The translations under genes were made by a program, and so were the position numbers. Below the pieces are notes generated by a model that worked only from the letters and a program-made list of their open reading frames with translations, did no database searches and was not told the origin of the DNA. This document shows, piece after piece, positions 17,661 through 25,624 of a DNA stretch of 64,000 nucleotides. Origin of the DNA: Bradyrhizobium sp. 195 (GTDB taxonomy: Bacteria > Pseudomonadota > Alphaproteobacteria > Rhizobiales > Xanthobacteraceae). Location: NCBI RefSeq assembly GCF_023101665.1, contig NZ_CP082161.1, forward strand, positions 930,001 to 994,000, written 5' to 3'. Each line of letters starts with the position of its first letter. The stretch's first letter is position 1.

Positions 17661-19426
17661 GCCGCCACTCCGAGATAGGCCTTGATCACTTCGGGGTTGG
17701 TCTTGATCGTGGCGGGGGTGCCCTCGGCGATCTTGGTGCCGAAATCGAGCACCACGATGCGGTCGGCGAGGTTCATGACGAAGCCCATGTCGTGCTCGAC
17801 CAGCAGCACGCTCATGCCGCCGTCGCGCAATTCACGGAGCAGGGTGGCGAGCTGCTGCTTTTCCATATGGCGCAGGCCGGCGGCCGGCTCGTCGAGCAGC
17901 AGCAGCATCGGATCGACGCAGAGCGCGCGGGCGATCTCGACGATGCGCTGCTGGCCAAGCGATAGGCTGCCCGCGAGGTGGTGCATCTGCTCAGTGAGGC
18001 CGACACGCTCGATCTGGCGGGCGGCCTCCGCGAGCAGTTTTGCCTCATCGGCGCGGTCGAGCCGCAGCATCGAGGCGATCGGCCCCGAATGGCCGCGCAG
18101 ATGCGCGCCGATCGCGACGTTTTCCAGCACGGTCATGTCAGGCACCAGCTTGACGTGCTGGAAGGTGCGGGAGATGCCGAGCTTGACGATCTCCTGCGGC
18201 GGCGCCTTGTCGACCTTCCTGCCCAGCACCGAGATCGAGCCTGAGGTGGCGGACAGCACGCCGGTGATCAGGTTGAAGGTCGTGCTCTTGCCGGCGCCGT
18301 TCGGGCCGATCAGCGCGACGATCTCGCGGGCCTGGACGTCGAAGGAGACGTTGTTGACCGCGACGACGCCACCAAACTGTTTTCGCGCTTTGTCGACCTG
18401 GAGCAGGACGCTGGACTGGCCGGGCGAGCGGGTGCGCTGCTCCAGCTTCAGGGAGGTGTCGGGCTTCTTGCCACGGGTAGATTCCGGCAGGAACGACATC
18501 AGCCACGGCCAGAGGCCGCCGGGCGCGAGCTGCAACAGGGCCACCAGCATGATGCCGAACACGATGGTCTCGACCTGTCCGGAGCCGGGCAGGATCAGCG
18601 GCAAATAGCTTTGCAGCACCTCTTTCAGGACGACGACGATCGCCGCGCCCAGGACGCCGCCCCAGACATAGCCGGCGCCGCCGACCACCGCGATGAAGAG
18701 GTATTCGATGCCGGCCTGGGCGCCGAACGGTGTCGGGTTTACCGCGCGCTGAAGATGCGCGTAGAGCCAGCCGGAGAGGCCGGCCAGGACCGCGGCATGG
18801 ATGAACACCAGCAATTTGGCGCGCGGCGTGTGCACGCCGAACGCTTCGGCTGCGACATGGCCGCGGCGCAGCGCGCGGATGGCGCGGCCGGTGCGGGAAT
18901 CCAGCAGGTTCATCGTCAGCAGCGCCGACACGATCACGGCGACCCAGATCGCGTAGTAGATCGAGCCGGGCGAGAGCATCTTGAACGTGCCGATCGAGAG
19001 CGGCGGGATTGCCGAGATGCCGTCGTTTCTCCCGAGGAATTCCAGCTTGCTGAACAGATAGAACAGCCCGAGCCCCCAGGCGAGGGTGCCGAGCGGCAGA
19101 TAATGGCCGGAGAGGCGGACGGTAATCAGCCCGAGCAGCACCGCCAGCGAACCGCTGACGACGAGCGACAGCGGCAGCGTCAGCCAGGGCGACAGGCCAT
19201 AGGCCGTCGACAGCACCGCGGTGGTGTAGGCGCCGAAGCCGACGAAGGCCGCCTGTCCGAACGAGGTCAGGCCGCCGACGCCGGTCAGCAGCACGAGGCC
19301 CATCGCGACCAGGGCCGCGAGACCGATATTGTCGAGCAGCACGATCCAGAACGGGGGCATCCCCGGGATGAACGGGATCGCCGCCATGAGAGCTGCGAAG
19401 GCGATGATGGGAAGCCGGCTCTGCAT
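17657..19426 (-). CDS. Fused ABC permease-ATPase, LivM-LivG type
   Basis: A 589-residue fusion. Residues about 1-325 are a LivM-like permease with eight or so helices and the EAA-like loop near SRTGRAIRALRRGHVAAEAFGV. A roughly 20-residue linker (about 325-345, rich in Lys/Ser/Glu) leads to a LivG-like ATPase from about residue 345, with Walker A GPNGAGKST (about 371-379), LSLGQQRIVEIARAL and MLLLLDEPAAGL. The reading frame is continuous, so the fusion is real in this sequence. Such fusions are known in HAAT transporters for aromatic compounds in this lineage. It lies eight bases after the LivH-like gene. Confidence 0.92.
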   Translation of the reverse strand: MQSRLPIIAFAALMAAIPFIPGMPPFWIVLLDNIGLAALVAMGLVLLTGVGGLTSFGQAAFVGFGAYTTAVLSTAYGLSPWLTLPLSLVVSGSLAVLLGLITVRLSGHYLPLGTLAWGLGLFYLFSKLEFLGRNDGISAIPPLSIGTFKMLSPGSIYYAIWVAVIVSALLTMNLLDSRTGRAIRALRRGHVAAEAFGVHTPRAKLLVFIHAAVLAGLSGWLYAHLQRAVNPTPFGAQAGIEYLFIAVVGGAGYVWGGVLGAAIVVVLKEVLQSYLPLILPGSGQVETIVFGIMLVALLQLAPGGLWPWLMSFLPESTRGKKPDTSLKLEQRTRSPGQSSVLLQVDKARKQFGGVVAVNNVSFDVQAREIVALIGPNGAGKSTTFNLITGVLSATSGSISVLGRKVDKAPPQEIVKLGISRTFQHVKLVPDMTVLENVAIGAHLRGHSGPIASMLRLDRADEAKLLAEAARQIERVGLTEQMHHLAGSLSLGQQRIVEIARALCVDPMLLLLDEPAAGLRHMEKQQLATLLRELRDGGMSVLLVEHDMGFVMNLADRIVVLDFGTKIAEGTPATIKTNPEVIKAYLGVAA

Positions 19427-19433
19427 CTTGGCG

Positions 19434-20474
19434 TCAGTCCTTCTCTTCCTCGACCGCCGGCGCGGCGAGCGAGCGCAGCAGCAGCACTGGGATCAGCAAC
19501 ATGAAAACGATCACCTCCTTGTAGTTGGAGGCATAGAAGGACGAGAACGCCTCGACGAGGCCGACGACCAGCGCCGCGACGGCGGTCAAGGGGTAGCTGA
19601 CGAGGCCGCCGATGATCGCGGCGACGAAACCCTTCAAGCCGATCAGGAAGCCGCTGTCATAATAGAGCGTCGTGATCGGCACGATCATGATGCCCGACAG
19701 CGCGCCGATGACGGATGCCAGCAGGAAGGCGATCTGCCCCGATAGTGTGGTGCGGATGCCCACGAGTCGCGCCCCCAGCCGGTTCACGGCGGTCGCGCGC
19801 AGCGCCTTGCCGTAGAGCGTCAGGCCGAAGAACAGCCAGAGCCCGACGATGAAGGCGATGGTGATGCCGTAGACGGTGAGGCTCTGGCCGGTAAAGCGCA
19901 GCGCGCCGGCGGTGAAGGCGCCGGACAGCACGGCTGGTCCGCGCTGACCTTCGGCGCCGAAGAACAGGAGGCCCAGTCCCTGCAGCGCGAGGTGGACGCC
20001 CACCGAGGCGATCAGCAGCACCAGCACGGACGTGTGCGCCAGCGGCTGGAATGCGACGCGGTAGAGATAGAGGCCGATCATCGCCACGATCACCAGCGAC
20101 AGCGCGATGCTGACCGCGACCGGCGGCTTCTGAGCGGCGAAATACACGGTCAGCGCCAGCACGATGGCCGGCAGCACAATGTTGGTGACAGCGCTGCGCA
20201 GGATCAGCCGCCCGTGCAGCGCCTTGCGCGCCACGAACAGGTCGAAGGCGAAAGCGCCGATGCCCAGCGCAAGCGCGAGCTTTGCCGTGCCCGGCATCTG
20301 GCCCGCCGCCAGCGAGGCATAGGTCAGCGCGCCGTAGGTGACGAATTCGCCCTGGGGAATGAGGATCACCCGGGTGACGGCGAACACCAGCACCAGCGCC
20401 AGGCCGAGCAGCGCATAGATCGCGCCATTGGTGATGCCATCCTGCACCAGGAACAGCATGATGGTGGTATTCAA
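19434..20474 (-). CDS. ABC transporter permease, LivH type
   Basis: A 346-residue permease with about eight to ten hydrophobic segments and the LivH pattern (QDGITNGAIYALLGLALVLVF, TAVNRLGARLVGIRTTLSGQ loop, GGLVSYPLTAV). The frame begins with TTG at 20474, preceded by a GGGGGAG ribosome site nine bases away; an ATG at 20459 is the alternative. It heads the transporter operon and is divergent from the MarR-type regulator, with a strong inverted repeat in the shared promoter region. Confidence 0.9.
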   Translation of the reverse strand: MNTTIMLFLVQDGITNGAIYALLGLALVLVFAVTRVILIPQGEFVTYGALTYASLAAGQMPGTAKLALALGIGAFAFDLFVARKALHGRLILRSAVTNIVLPAIVLALTVYFAAQKPPVAVSIALSLVIVAMIGLYLYRVAFQPLAHTSVLVLLIASVGVHLALQGLGLLFFGAEGQRGPAVLSGAFTAGALRFTGQSLTVYGITIAFIVGLWLFFGLTLYGKALRATAVNRLGARLVGIRTTLSGQIAFLLASVIGALSGIMIVPITTLYYDSGFLIGLKGFVAAIIGGLVSYPLTAVAALVVGLVEAFSSFYASNYKEVIVFMLLIPVLLLRSLAAPAVEEEKD

Positions 20475-20558
20475 GACCGGACGCTCCCCCTAAAGATTGC
20501 GGACCGGTCCCTCGATCGCGGTGGACGGTACGCTCACAGCCATTGAAAAACGCATGCG

Positions 20559-20592
20559 ATATTTGATATGGTCCATAACAATTATCAAATAT
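20559..20592. promoter_or_regulatory. Candidate MarR operator, ATATTTGATA...TATCAAATAT
   Basis: Perfect 10-base inverted arms (20559-20568 and 20583-20592) separated by 14 bases, in an AT-rich patch between livH (start 20474, minus) and the MarR gene (start 20653, plus). The size and position suit a regulator dimer pair that represses both directions. Confidence 0.6.
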
Positions 20593-20652
20593 AACATCAA
20601 GGGCGGGACGGACGACCTGTCCCGAATTTAGCGGGATTACGAGCACGAGGCG

Positions 20653-21174
20653 ATGACCGTTTCCAAAACCGCTGAAAAGTCTTCTGAAAAGCCTGCCGAG
20701 ACGGCCAAGGGCCGCAAGGACGCGGCCGAGGCGCAACCGGAGGCGCTCCAGCTCGGCGATCTCTCCGAACAGCTCGGCTACGTGCTGAAGCGGGCGCAGC
20801 TCAAGGTTTTCGAGAATTTCCTGCGTTGCATGGCCTCGCTCCAGCTGACGCCGGCCCAATTCTCCGTCCTGCTGCTGGTCGAGAAGAATCCCGGCCGTAA
20901 CCAGACCGAGATCGCCTCCACCCTCGGCATCCTCAGGCCGAACTTCGTGGCGCTGCTCGATAATCTCGAGAGCCGCGACCTTTGCGCGCGGATCCGCTCC
21001 ACCAACGACCGCCGCTCGCACATCCTGGTGCTGACCGACAAGGGCAAGGCCGTGCTGGCCCGCGCCAAGAAGCTCGTCGCGACCAAGCATGAGGCCCGGT
21101 TGAACGATTTGCTCGGCCAGGCCAACCGCGAAGCCCTCATCGCGATGCTCTCGAAGGTCGCCAACGAGTTCTAA
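20653..21174 (+). CDS. MarR-family transcriptional regulator (CouR-like candidate)
   Basis: A 173-residue regulator. A charged, low-complexity N-terminal tail (1-38, KTAEKSSEKPAETAKGRKD...) precedes a MarR winged helix (about 38-170). The recognition region is NQTEIASTLGILRPNFVALLDNLESRDL and the wing is RSTNDRRSHILVLTDKGK. MarR proteins of this group often sense aromatic CoA esters; in Rhodopseudomonas the homologous position is held by CouR, which senses p-coumaroyl-CoA. It lies divergent from the LivH/MG/F transporter. The assignment to the coumarate pathway is inference from synteny-like context, not from a specific residue. Confidence 0.85.
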   Translation: MTVSKTAEKSSEKPAETAKGRKDAAEAQPEALQLGDLSEQLGYVLKRAQLKVFENFLRCMASLQLTPAQFSVLLLVEKNPGRNQTEIASTLGILRPNFVALLDNLESRDLCARIRSTNDRRSHILVLTDKGKAVLARAKKLVATKHEARLNDLLGQANREALIAMLSKVANEF

Positions 21175-21210
21175 GGGCGCGGTTCACCGCGGCCGATCCG
21201 CATTCTCCAC

Positions 21211-21313
21211 TGTCATCGCCCGACTTGATCGGGCGATCCGGTATTCCAGAGGCTGTCGTGGGATACGGAGAAGCCGCGGCGCACTGGGTTCCCCGCTTTC
21301 GCGGGGAATGACA
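21211..21313. repeat. Inverted repeat, 'cgcccgacttgatcgggcg' type
   Basis: Bounded by tgtcat...atgaca and holding two hairpins (cgcccgacttgatcgggcg and ttccccgctttcgcggggaa). It matches the layout at 43490-43592 closely. It lies between the MarR gene and the convergent glycerate-kinase gene. Confidence 0.8.
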
Positions 21314-21333
21314 CCGTCCTTGGGGCAGGCGCC

Positions 21334-22617
21334 TCAATCCACCAAAATCACCCTTATGTCGTTCACGTTGGTCAGCGTCGGGCCCGGCAGCAGCAGGTCC
21401 CCTGTCGCCTCGAAGAACGCGGTGGCATCGTTGTTGTCCAGGTACGCCTGCGGCTGGAGCGCTAGCGCCTTCATCCTTGCGAACGTCGCCGCGTCGATCA
21501 GCGCGCCGGCGGGGTCGGTGGGGTTGCCGGCGCCGCCATCGGCACCATCGGTGTCGGCGGCCAGCGCCGAGATATCCGGCGTGTCCTTGAGCAGGTTGGC
21601 GAGCGCCAGCGCGTATTCCTGGTTCGGCCCGCCGCGCCCCTGGCCGCGCACGGTGACCGTAAGCTCGCCGCCGGAGAGGATCGCCACACGCTTGCCTTGC
21701 GCGCGCGCCTCCAGCGCCAGCCTGGCGTGAGCGGCGGCGACCTCGCGCGCCTCGCCTTCGAGATCGGCGCCGAGATCGATCGTCTCGTAGCCGGATTCGC
21801 GCGCGAGCCTCACCGCAGCGTCGAGCGACTGCTTGGGCCGCGCGATCAATTCGAAATGCGCGCGCGCAAAGGCGGCGTCGTCCGGCTTGCAGCTTTCGTT
21901 GCGTTCGTCCTCGAGCGCGCGGCGCACCGCGTCGTCGATGGCGAGCTTGTATTTCGCCACGATGGCGCGCGCATCGGCCAGCGTGGTCGGATCGGGGACG
22001 GTCGGACCGGAGGCGATCGCGGAAGGATCGTCATGCGGCACGTCCGAGATCGCGAGCGTCACGATCCCCGCGGCATTCTTGCCGGCGCGGGCGAGACGGC
22101 CGCCCTTGATCCGCGACAGATGTTTCCTCACCGTGTTCATCTCGCCGATCGGTGCGCCCGAGCGCAGCAGCGCCTTGTTGACCGCCTGCTTCTGCGCGAA
22201 GCTGATGCCGTCGCTCGGTGCGATCCAGTTCGCCGATCCGCCGCCGGTGAGCAGCACCAGGAGCAGATCGTCTGGCCCGGCCTCGCCTGCGAGCGCGAGC
22301 GTGTCGGCTGCGCCCTTGAGGCCGGCCTCATCCGGCACGGGATGTCCGGCTTCGACGACGCGGATGCGGCGCGTCGGCACGCCGTAGCCGTGGCGCGTGG
22401 TGGCGATGCCGACGAGACGCTCTGGCGCCAGTCCCAGCGTGTCGAGATAATGCCGCTCGGCCGCCGCGGCCATGGCGCCTGCGCCCTTGCCGGCGGCGAG
22501 GCAGATCACGCGTCCTTTGGGTGCGGCCGGCAGGTGCGGCGCCAGCACCACATTGGGATGGGCGGCGGCGACGGCTGCGTCGTAGAGCGCGCGGAGCAGG
22601 GGACGTCGGTCGGTCAT
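21334..22617 (-). CDS. Glycerate 2-kinase (GckA/TtuD, MOFRL family)
   Basis: A 427-residue protein with an N-terminal DUF4147 domain (LAAGKGAGAMAAAAE near 40-55; LLVLLTGGGSANW with the nucleotide loop; EMNTVRKHLSRIKGGRLA) and a C-terminal MOFRL domain (ILSGGELTVTVRGQGRGGPNQEYALALA). It phosphorylates D-glycerate, probably to 2-phosphoglycerate. Older annotations call this family hydroxypyruvate reductase. I chose the ATG at 22617 over 22656 because MTDRRPLLRALYDAAVAAAHP fits the family start. It follows a terminator, so it is probably separately transcribed. Confidence 0.9.
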   Translation of the reverse strand: MTDRRPLLRALYDAAVAAAHPNVVLAPHLPAAPKGRVICLAAGKGAGAMAAAAERHYLDTLGLAPERLVGIATTRHGYGVPTRRIRVVEAGHPVPDEAGLKGAADTLALAGEAGPDDLLLVLLTGGGSANWIAPSDGISFAQKQAVNKALLRSGAPIGEMNTVRKHLSRIKGGRLARAGKNAAGIVTLAISDVPHDDPSAIASGPTVPDPTTLADARAIVAKYKLAIDDAVRRALEDERNESCKPDDAAFARAHFELIARPKQSLDAAVRLARESGYETIDLGADLEGEAREVAAAHARLALEARAQGKRVAILSGGELTVTVRGQGRGGPNQEYALALANLLKDTPDISALAADTDGADGGAGNPTDPAGALIDAATFARMKALALQPQAYLDNNDATAFFEATGDLLLPGPTLTNVNDIRVILVD

Positions 22618-22757
22618 GACGATGGCCTTCGGCAGACGGAAGAAACTGGCGGCCAACGCCGCCGTTCACCTGCCTACCGCATCGGGCGTGAAAGCGTAAG
22701 CCGGCTTTGCCATCATTCGATTGTGCAATCGCGTGATCACAATCGGCGCGCAAGCAA

Positions 22758-22788
22758 AAGCCCCCTGCGATGGCTTCGCAGGGGGCTT
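22758..22788 (-). terminator. Terminator after the first tandem ABC binding-protein gene
   Basis: A perfect 13-base stem (aagccccctgcga / tcgcagggggctt) with a 5-base loop, 22 bases past the stop at 22810. On the minus strand it is followed by TTTGC. The stem is very similar to those at 24147 and 25568. Confidence 0.85.
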
Positions 22789-22809
22789 CGTCGTCAAATC
22801 GTCAGGCGG

Positions 22810-24039
22810 CTAGCCGCCGACGTCGGCGCTGATCACGTCGCCGAACAGTTCCCACTTCTCGCCCTTGAACCTCTCAAGCTGAAGCTGGCTGATCGGTGCG
22901 AAATCGGTCGGCGAGGTGTTGATCTTCACGCCCGGCAGCAGCGCCTCGGTACGGAAGTCCTTCAGGCTCGCCGCCTGCTTCATGACGTTCGCGCGGGTGA
23001 GATCGTCGCCGCACTGCTTCAACACCTGCACGAGCGTCTGCGCTACGGCAAAACCCACGATCGTGCCTTTATCGAGCTTGTCGCCCTCAGGGAAGTATTT
23101 GGTCATGAATGCCAGGAAGTCCTTCATGCCGGCATCGTTGGCCCACGCGGGATCCGACACGTCCTTCAGATAATCGGCCGAGATGATGTCCTGGCCGTTC
23201 TCGAAGCCGGCGGGCTTCATCACACTGCCGACCGAGGCCGAGACGTTGTTGAGGAAGTGCAGCGGCTTCCAGCCGATCTCGGCGTTCTTCTTGATCGCCT
23301 GCGCTGCGAATTTCGGCGTCGTGATGTTCATGAAGACGTCGGCGCCGGTCGACTTCAGCTTGACGATGTGATTGTCGACGGTCGGTTCGGAGGTCTCATA
23401 GCTCTCCTCCATGACGATCATCGAGGCGGCCTTGGCGCCGAGGCCGTCCTTCAGGCCCTTCAGGTAATCCTTGCCGTAATCGTCGTTCTGAAAGAGCACG
23501 GCGATCTTGGCGTCCGGCTTGTTCTTCAAGAGCCACTTCGCGTAGATCTGCGTTTCGCTCTGGTAGTTGGGTTGCCAGCCCATGGTCCATGGGAAGTCCT
23601 TCGGATCGTTCCACTTGGTGGCGCCGGTGGCGACGAAGAGCTGCGGGACCTTCTTGGAGTTCATGTATTTGTGAATCGCCGAGTTCGGCGGCGTGCCGAG
23701 CGAGTTGAAGATGAACAGCACCTCGTCGCTCTCGACCAGCTTGCGCGCCTGCTCGACGGTCTTCGGCGGCGAATAGCCATCGTCGTAGGAGATGAAGTTG
23801 ATCTTGCGGCCGTTGATGCCGCCCTCTTCGTTGATCTTCTTGAAATATGCGGCTTCGGTCCGCCCGATGATCCCGTAGGCGGAGGCCGGTCCGCTGTAGG
23901 GCATGATGTTGCCGATCTTGATCTCGGTATCGGTCGCGCCGGTATCGTATTTCTTCTGGGCCGACGCAGTGGAGGTCGTGGCTGCAATAAGCGCGAGCGC
24001 CAGTGACGCGGCCGCAAACTTGCCGGTGACAGCGGGCAT
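22810..24039 (-). CDS. ABC transporter substrate-binding protein (tandem paralogue 1)
   Basis: A 409-residue Peripla_BP_6 protein with a signal peptide at about 1-27 ending in ASAQ. The mature protein opens KKYDTGATDTEIKIGNIMPYSGPASAYG, shared nearly word for word with the two paralogues that follow (24279-25505 and 25625-26854). The order suggests an ancestral triplication. Ligands are unknown; the neighbouring dicarboxylate beta-oxidation operon suggests dicarboxylic or fatty acids. It has its own promoter region and its own terminator, and a GGGAGATAGG ribosome site. Confidence 0.9.
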   Translation of the reverse strand: MPAVTGKFAAASLALALIAATTSTASAQKKYDTGATDTEIKIGNIMPYSGPASAYGIIGRTEAAYFKKINEEGGINGRKINFISYDDGYSPPKTVEQARKLVESDEVLFIFNSLGTPPNSAIHKYMNSKKVPQLFVATGATKWNDPKDFPWTMGWQPNYQSETQIYAKWLLKNKPDAKIAVLFQNDDYGKDYLKGLKDGLGAKAASMIVMEESYETSEPTVDNHIVKLKSTGADVFMNITTPKFAAQAIKKNAEIGWKPLHFLNNVSASVGSVMKPAGFENGQDIISADYLKDVSDPAWANDAGMKDFLAFMTKYFPEGDKLDKGTIVGFAVAQTLVQVLKQCGDDLTRANVMKQAASLKDFRTEALLPGVKINTSPTDFAPISQLQLERFKGEKWELFGDVISADVGG

Positions 24040-24146
24040 TCCTATCTCCCTAATTTCTTGGTGTGTGTGCGTCCCTTTTCTTGGCTTGACCGTTTTTGGT
24101 GACGCGGCCGCAATTCAATACGATTTGGCCAAGGCCTTCAACAGAA

Positions 24147-24173
24147 AGCCCCCGCGATGGTGTCGCGGGGGCT
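24147..24173 (-). terminator. Terminator after the second tandem ABC binding-protein gene
   Basis: A perfect 11-base stem (agcccccgcga / tcgcgggggct) with a 5-base loop. On the minus strand it ends in GGGGGCTTTCTGTT. It lies about 105 bases past the stop at 24279. Confidence 0.8.
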
Positions 24174-24278
24174 GCGTCTTTAGTAGTCAAGGGCCGCCGG
24201 CTCTCGTGTGCAACTGCGAGAAGGTCCGGCTGTCTTGAGTTGTTTAATCAATCCGGGGTGATTTTGAGTTGCGTGGCG

Positions 24279-25505
24279 TCAGTGACCGGTCTCGCTGGAG
24301 ATGATGTCGCCGAACAGCTCCCATTTCCGGCCCTTGAAGCGCATCATCTGGAGCTGCTCGATCGGGGCAAAATTGTCCGGCGCGGTGTTGATCTTGATGC
24401 CGGGCAGCAGCGTGTCGGGTGCGAAATCCTTTAAGGAGGCGGCCTGCTTCATGACGTTCTCGCGGGTGAGATCGTCGCCGCACATCTGCAGCACCTTCAC
24501 CATCGTTTGAGCCGCGGCATAGCCAAACACGACGCCGGCATCGAGCTTGTTGGCCTTGGGATCGTATTGCGCGAGGAAATTATAGAACCGCTTCATGCCG
24601 TCGTCGGCGTTCCACTGCGGATCGGAGCCGTCCTTGAGGTAGCTCGCCGACAGAATGCCCTGGGAGATCTCGAGGCCGGCTGGCTCGATCACACCGCCGA
24701 CCGAGGCCGAGACGTTGGAGACGATGTGGACCGGATGCCAGTTGATCTCCGCCGCCTTCTTGATGGCCTGCGCGGCGAATTTCGGCGTGGTGATGCTGAT
24801 CAAGACGTCGGCGCCCGAGGCCTTCAGCTTGACGATGTGTTCGTCGATTGCGGGCTCAGACGTGTCGTAGGACTCCTGCAGCACGATCATCGAGGCCTTG
24901 GCGCCGAGACCGTCCTTCAGCCCCTTCAGATAGTCCTTACCGAAATCGTCGTTCTGGTAGAGCACGCCGATCTTTCCGTCCGGCTTTTCCTTTATGATGT
25001 ACTTGGCATAGATGCGCGCTTCGCTCGCGTAGCTCGGCTGCCAGCCCATGGTCCAGGGATATTGCTTGGGATCGTTCCACTTCGAGGCGCCGCTCGCCAC
25101 GAACAATTGCGGTACCTTCTTCTCGTTCATGTATTTGCGGATGGCGCCGTTGGTAGACGTCCCGAGCGAGCCGAAGATCAGGAGCACCCCGTCGCTCTCG
25201 ACCAGCTTGCGTGCCTGCTCCACCGTCTTCGGCGGCGAATAGGCATCGTCATAGGAGATGAACCTGACCTTGCGGCCGTTGATGCCGCCCTCGGCGTTGA
25301 CCTTGCTGAAATAGGCTTCCTCGGCCTTGCCGATCGCGGCGTAGGCCGAGGCCGGGCCGCTATAGGGCATGATGTTGCCGATCTTGATCTCGGTATCGGA
25401 GGCGCCGCTGTCGTACTTCTTCTGCGCCACTGCCGGGGTGCTCATCGCAGTGCACAAAGCGAGCCCGGCCCAGAGGGCCGCAACCTGAAAGCGAACGGCG
25501 GTCAT
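24279..25505 (-). CDS. ABC transporter substrate-binding protein (tandem paralogue 2)
   Basis: A 408-residue Peripla_BP_6 protein. I chose the ATG at 25505 (signal peptide TAVRFQVAALWAGLALCTAMSTPAVAQ) because it has a GGAG ribosome site; a longer frame to 25538 is possible. Its family blocks (DAYSPPKTVEQARKLVESDGVLLIFGSLGT, WNDPKQYPWTMGWQPSY, YQNDDFGKDYLKGLKDGLG) match paralogues 1 and 3. The ligand-loop region differs (GSLGTSTNGAIRKYMN against GTPPNSAIHKYMN and GTPSNTAIQKYLN), which hints at different ligand choice. Confidence 0.9.
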   Translation of the reverse strand: MTAVRFQVAALWAGLALCTAMSTPAVAQKKYDSGASDTEIKIGNIMPYSGPASAYAAIGKAEEAYFSKVNAEGGINGRKVRFISYDDAYSPPKTVEQARKLVESDGVLLIFGSLGTSTNGAIRKYMNEKKVPQLFVASGASKWNDPKQYPWTMGWQPSYASEARIYAKYIIKEKPDGKIGVLYQNDDFGKDYLKGLKDGLGAKASMIVLQESYDTSEPAIDEHIVKLKASGADVLISITTPKFAAQAIKKAAEINWHPVHIVSNVSASVGGVIEPAGLEISQGILSASYLKDGSDPQWNADDGMKRFYNFLAQYDPKANKLDAGVVFGYAAAQTMVKVLQMCGDDLTRENVMKQAASLKDFAPDTLLPGIKINTAPDNFAPIEQLQMMRFKGRKWELFGDIISSETGH

Positions 25506-25567
25506 TGTTCTCCTACCCGGGTTGGATCGGCGCCGCATTGAACAAGATTGGCGCCAGCCGTCAACAA

Positions 25568-25597
25568 AAAGCCCCCGCGATCGCTCGCGGGGGCTTT
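25568..25597 (-). terminator. Terminator after the third tandem ABC binding-protein gene
   Basis: A perfect 13-base stem (aaagcccccgcga / tcgcgggggcttt) with a 4-base loop, 28 bases past the stop at 25625. On the minus strand it is followed by TTGTTGACGG, a short T-rich run. Confidence 0.85.
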
Positions 25598-25624
25598 CGA
25601 GGGTCGGGCTATCGCGTCAGCGTG

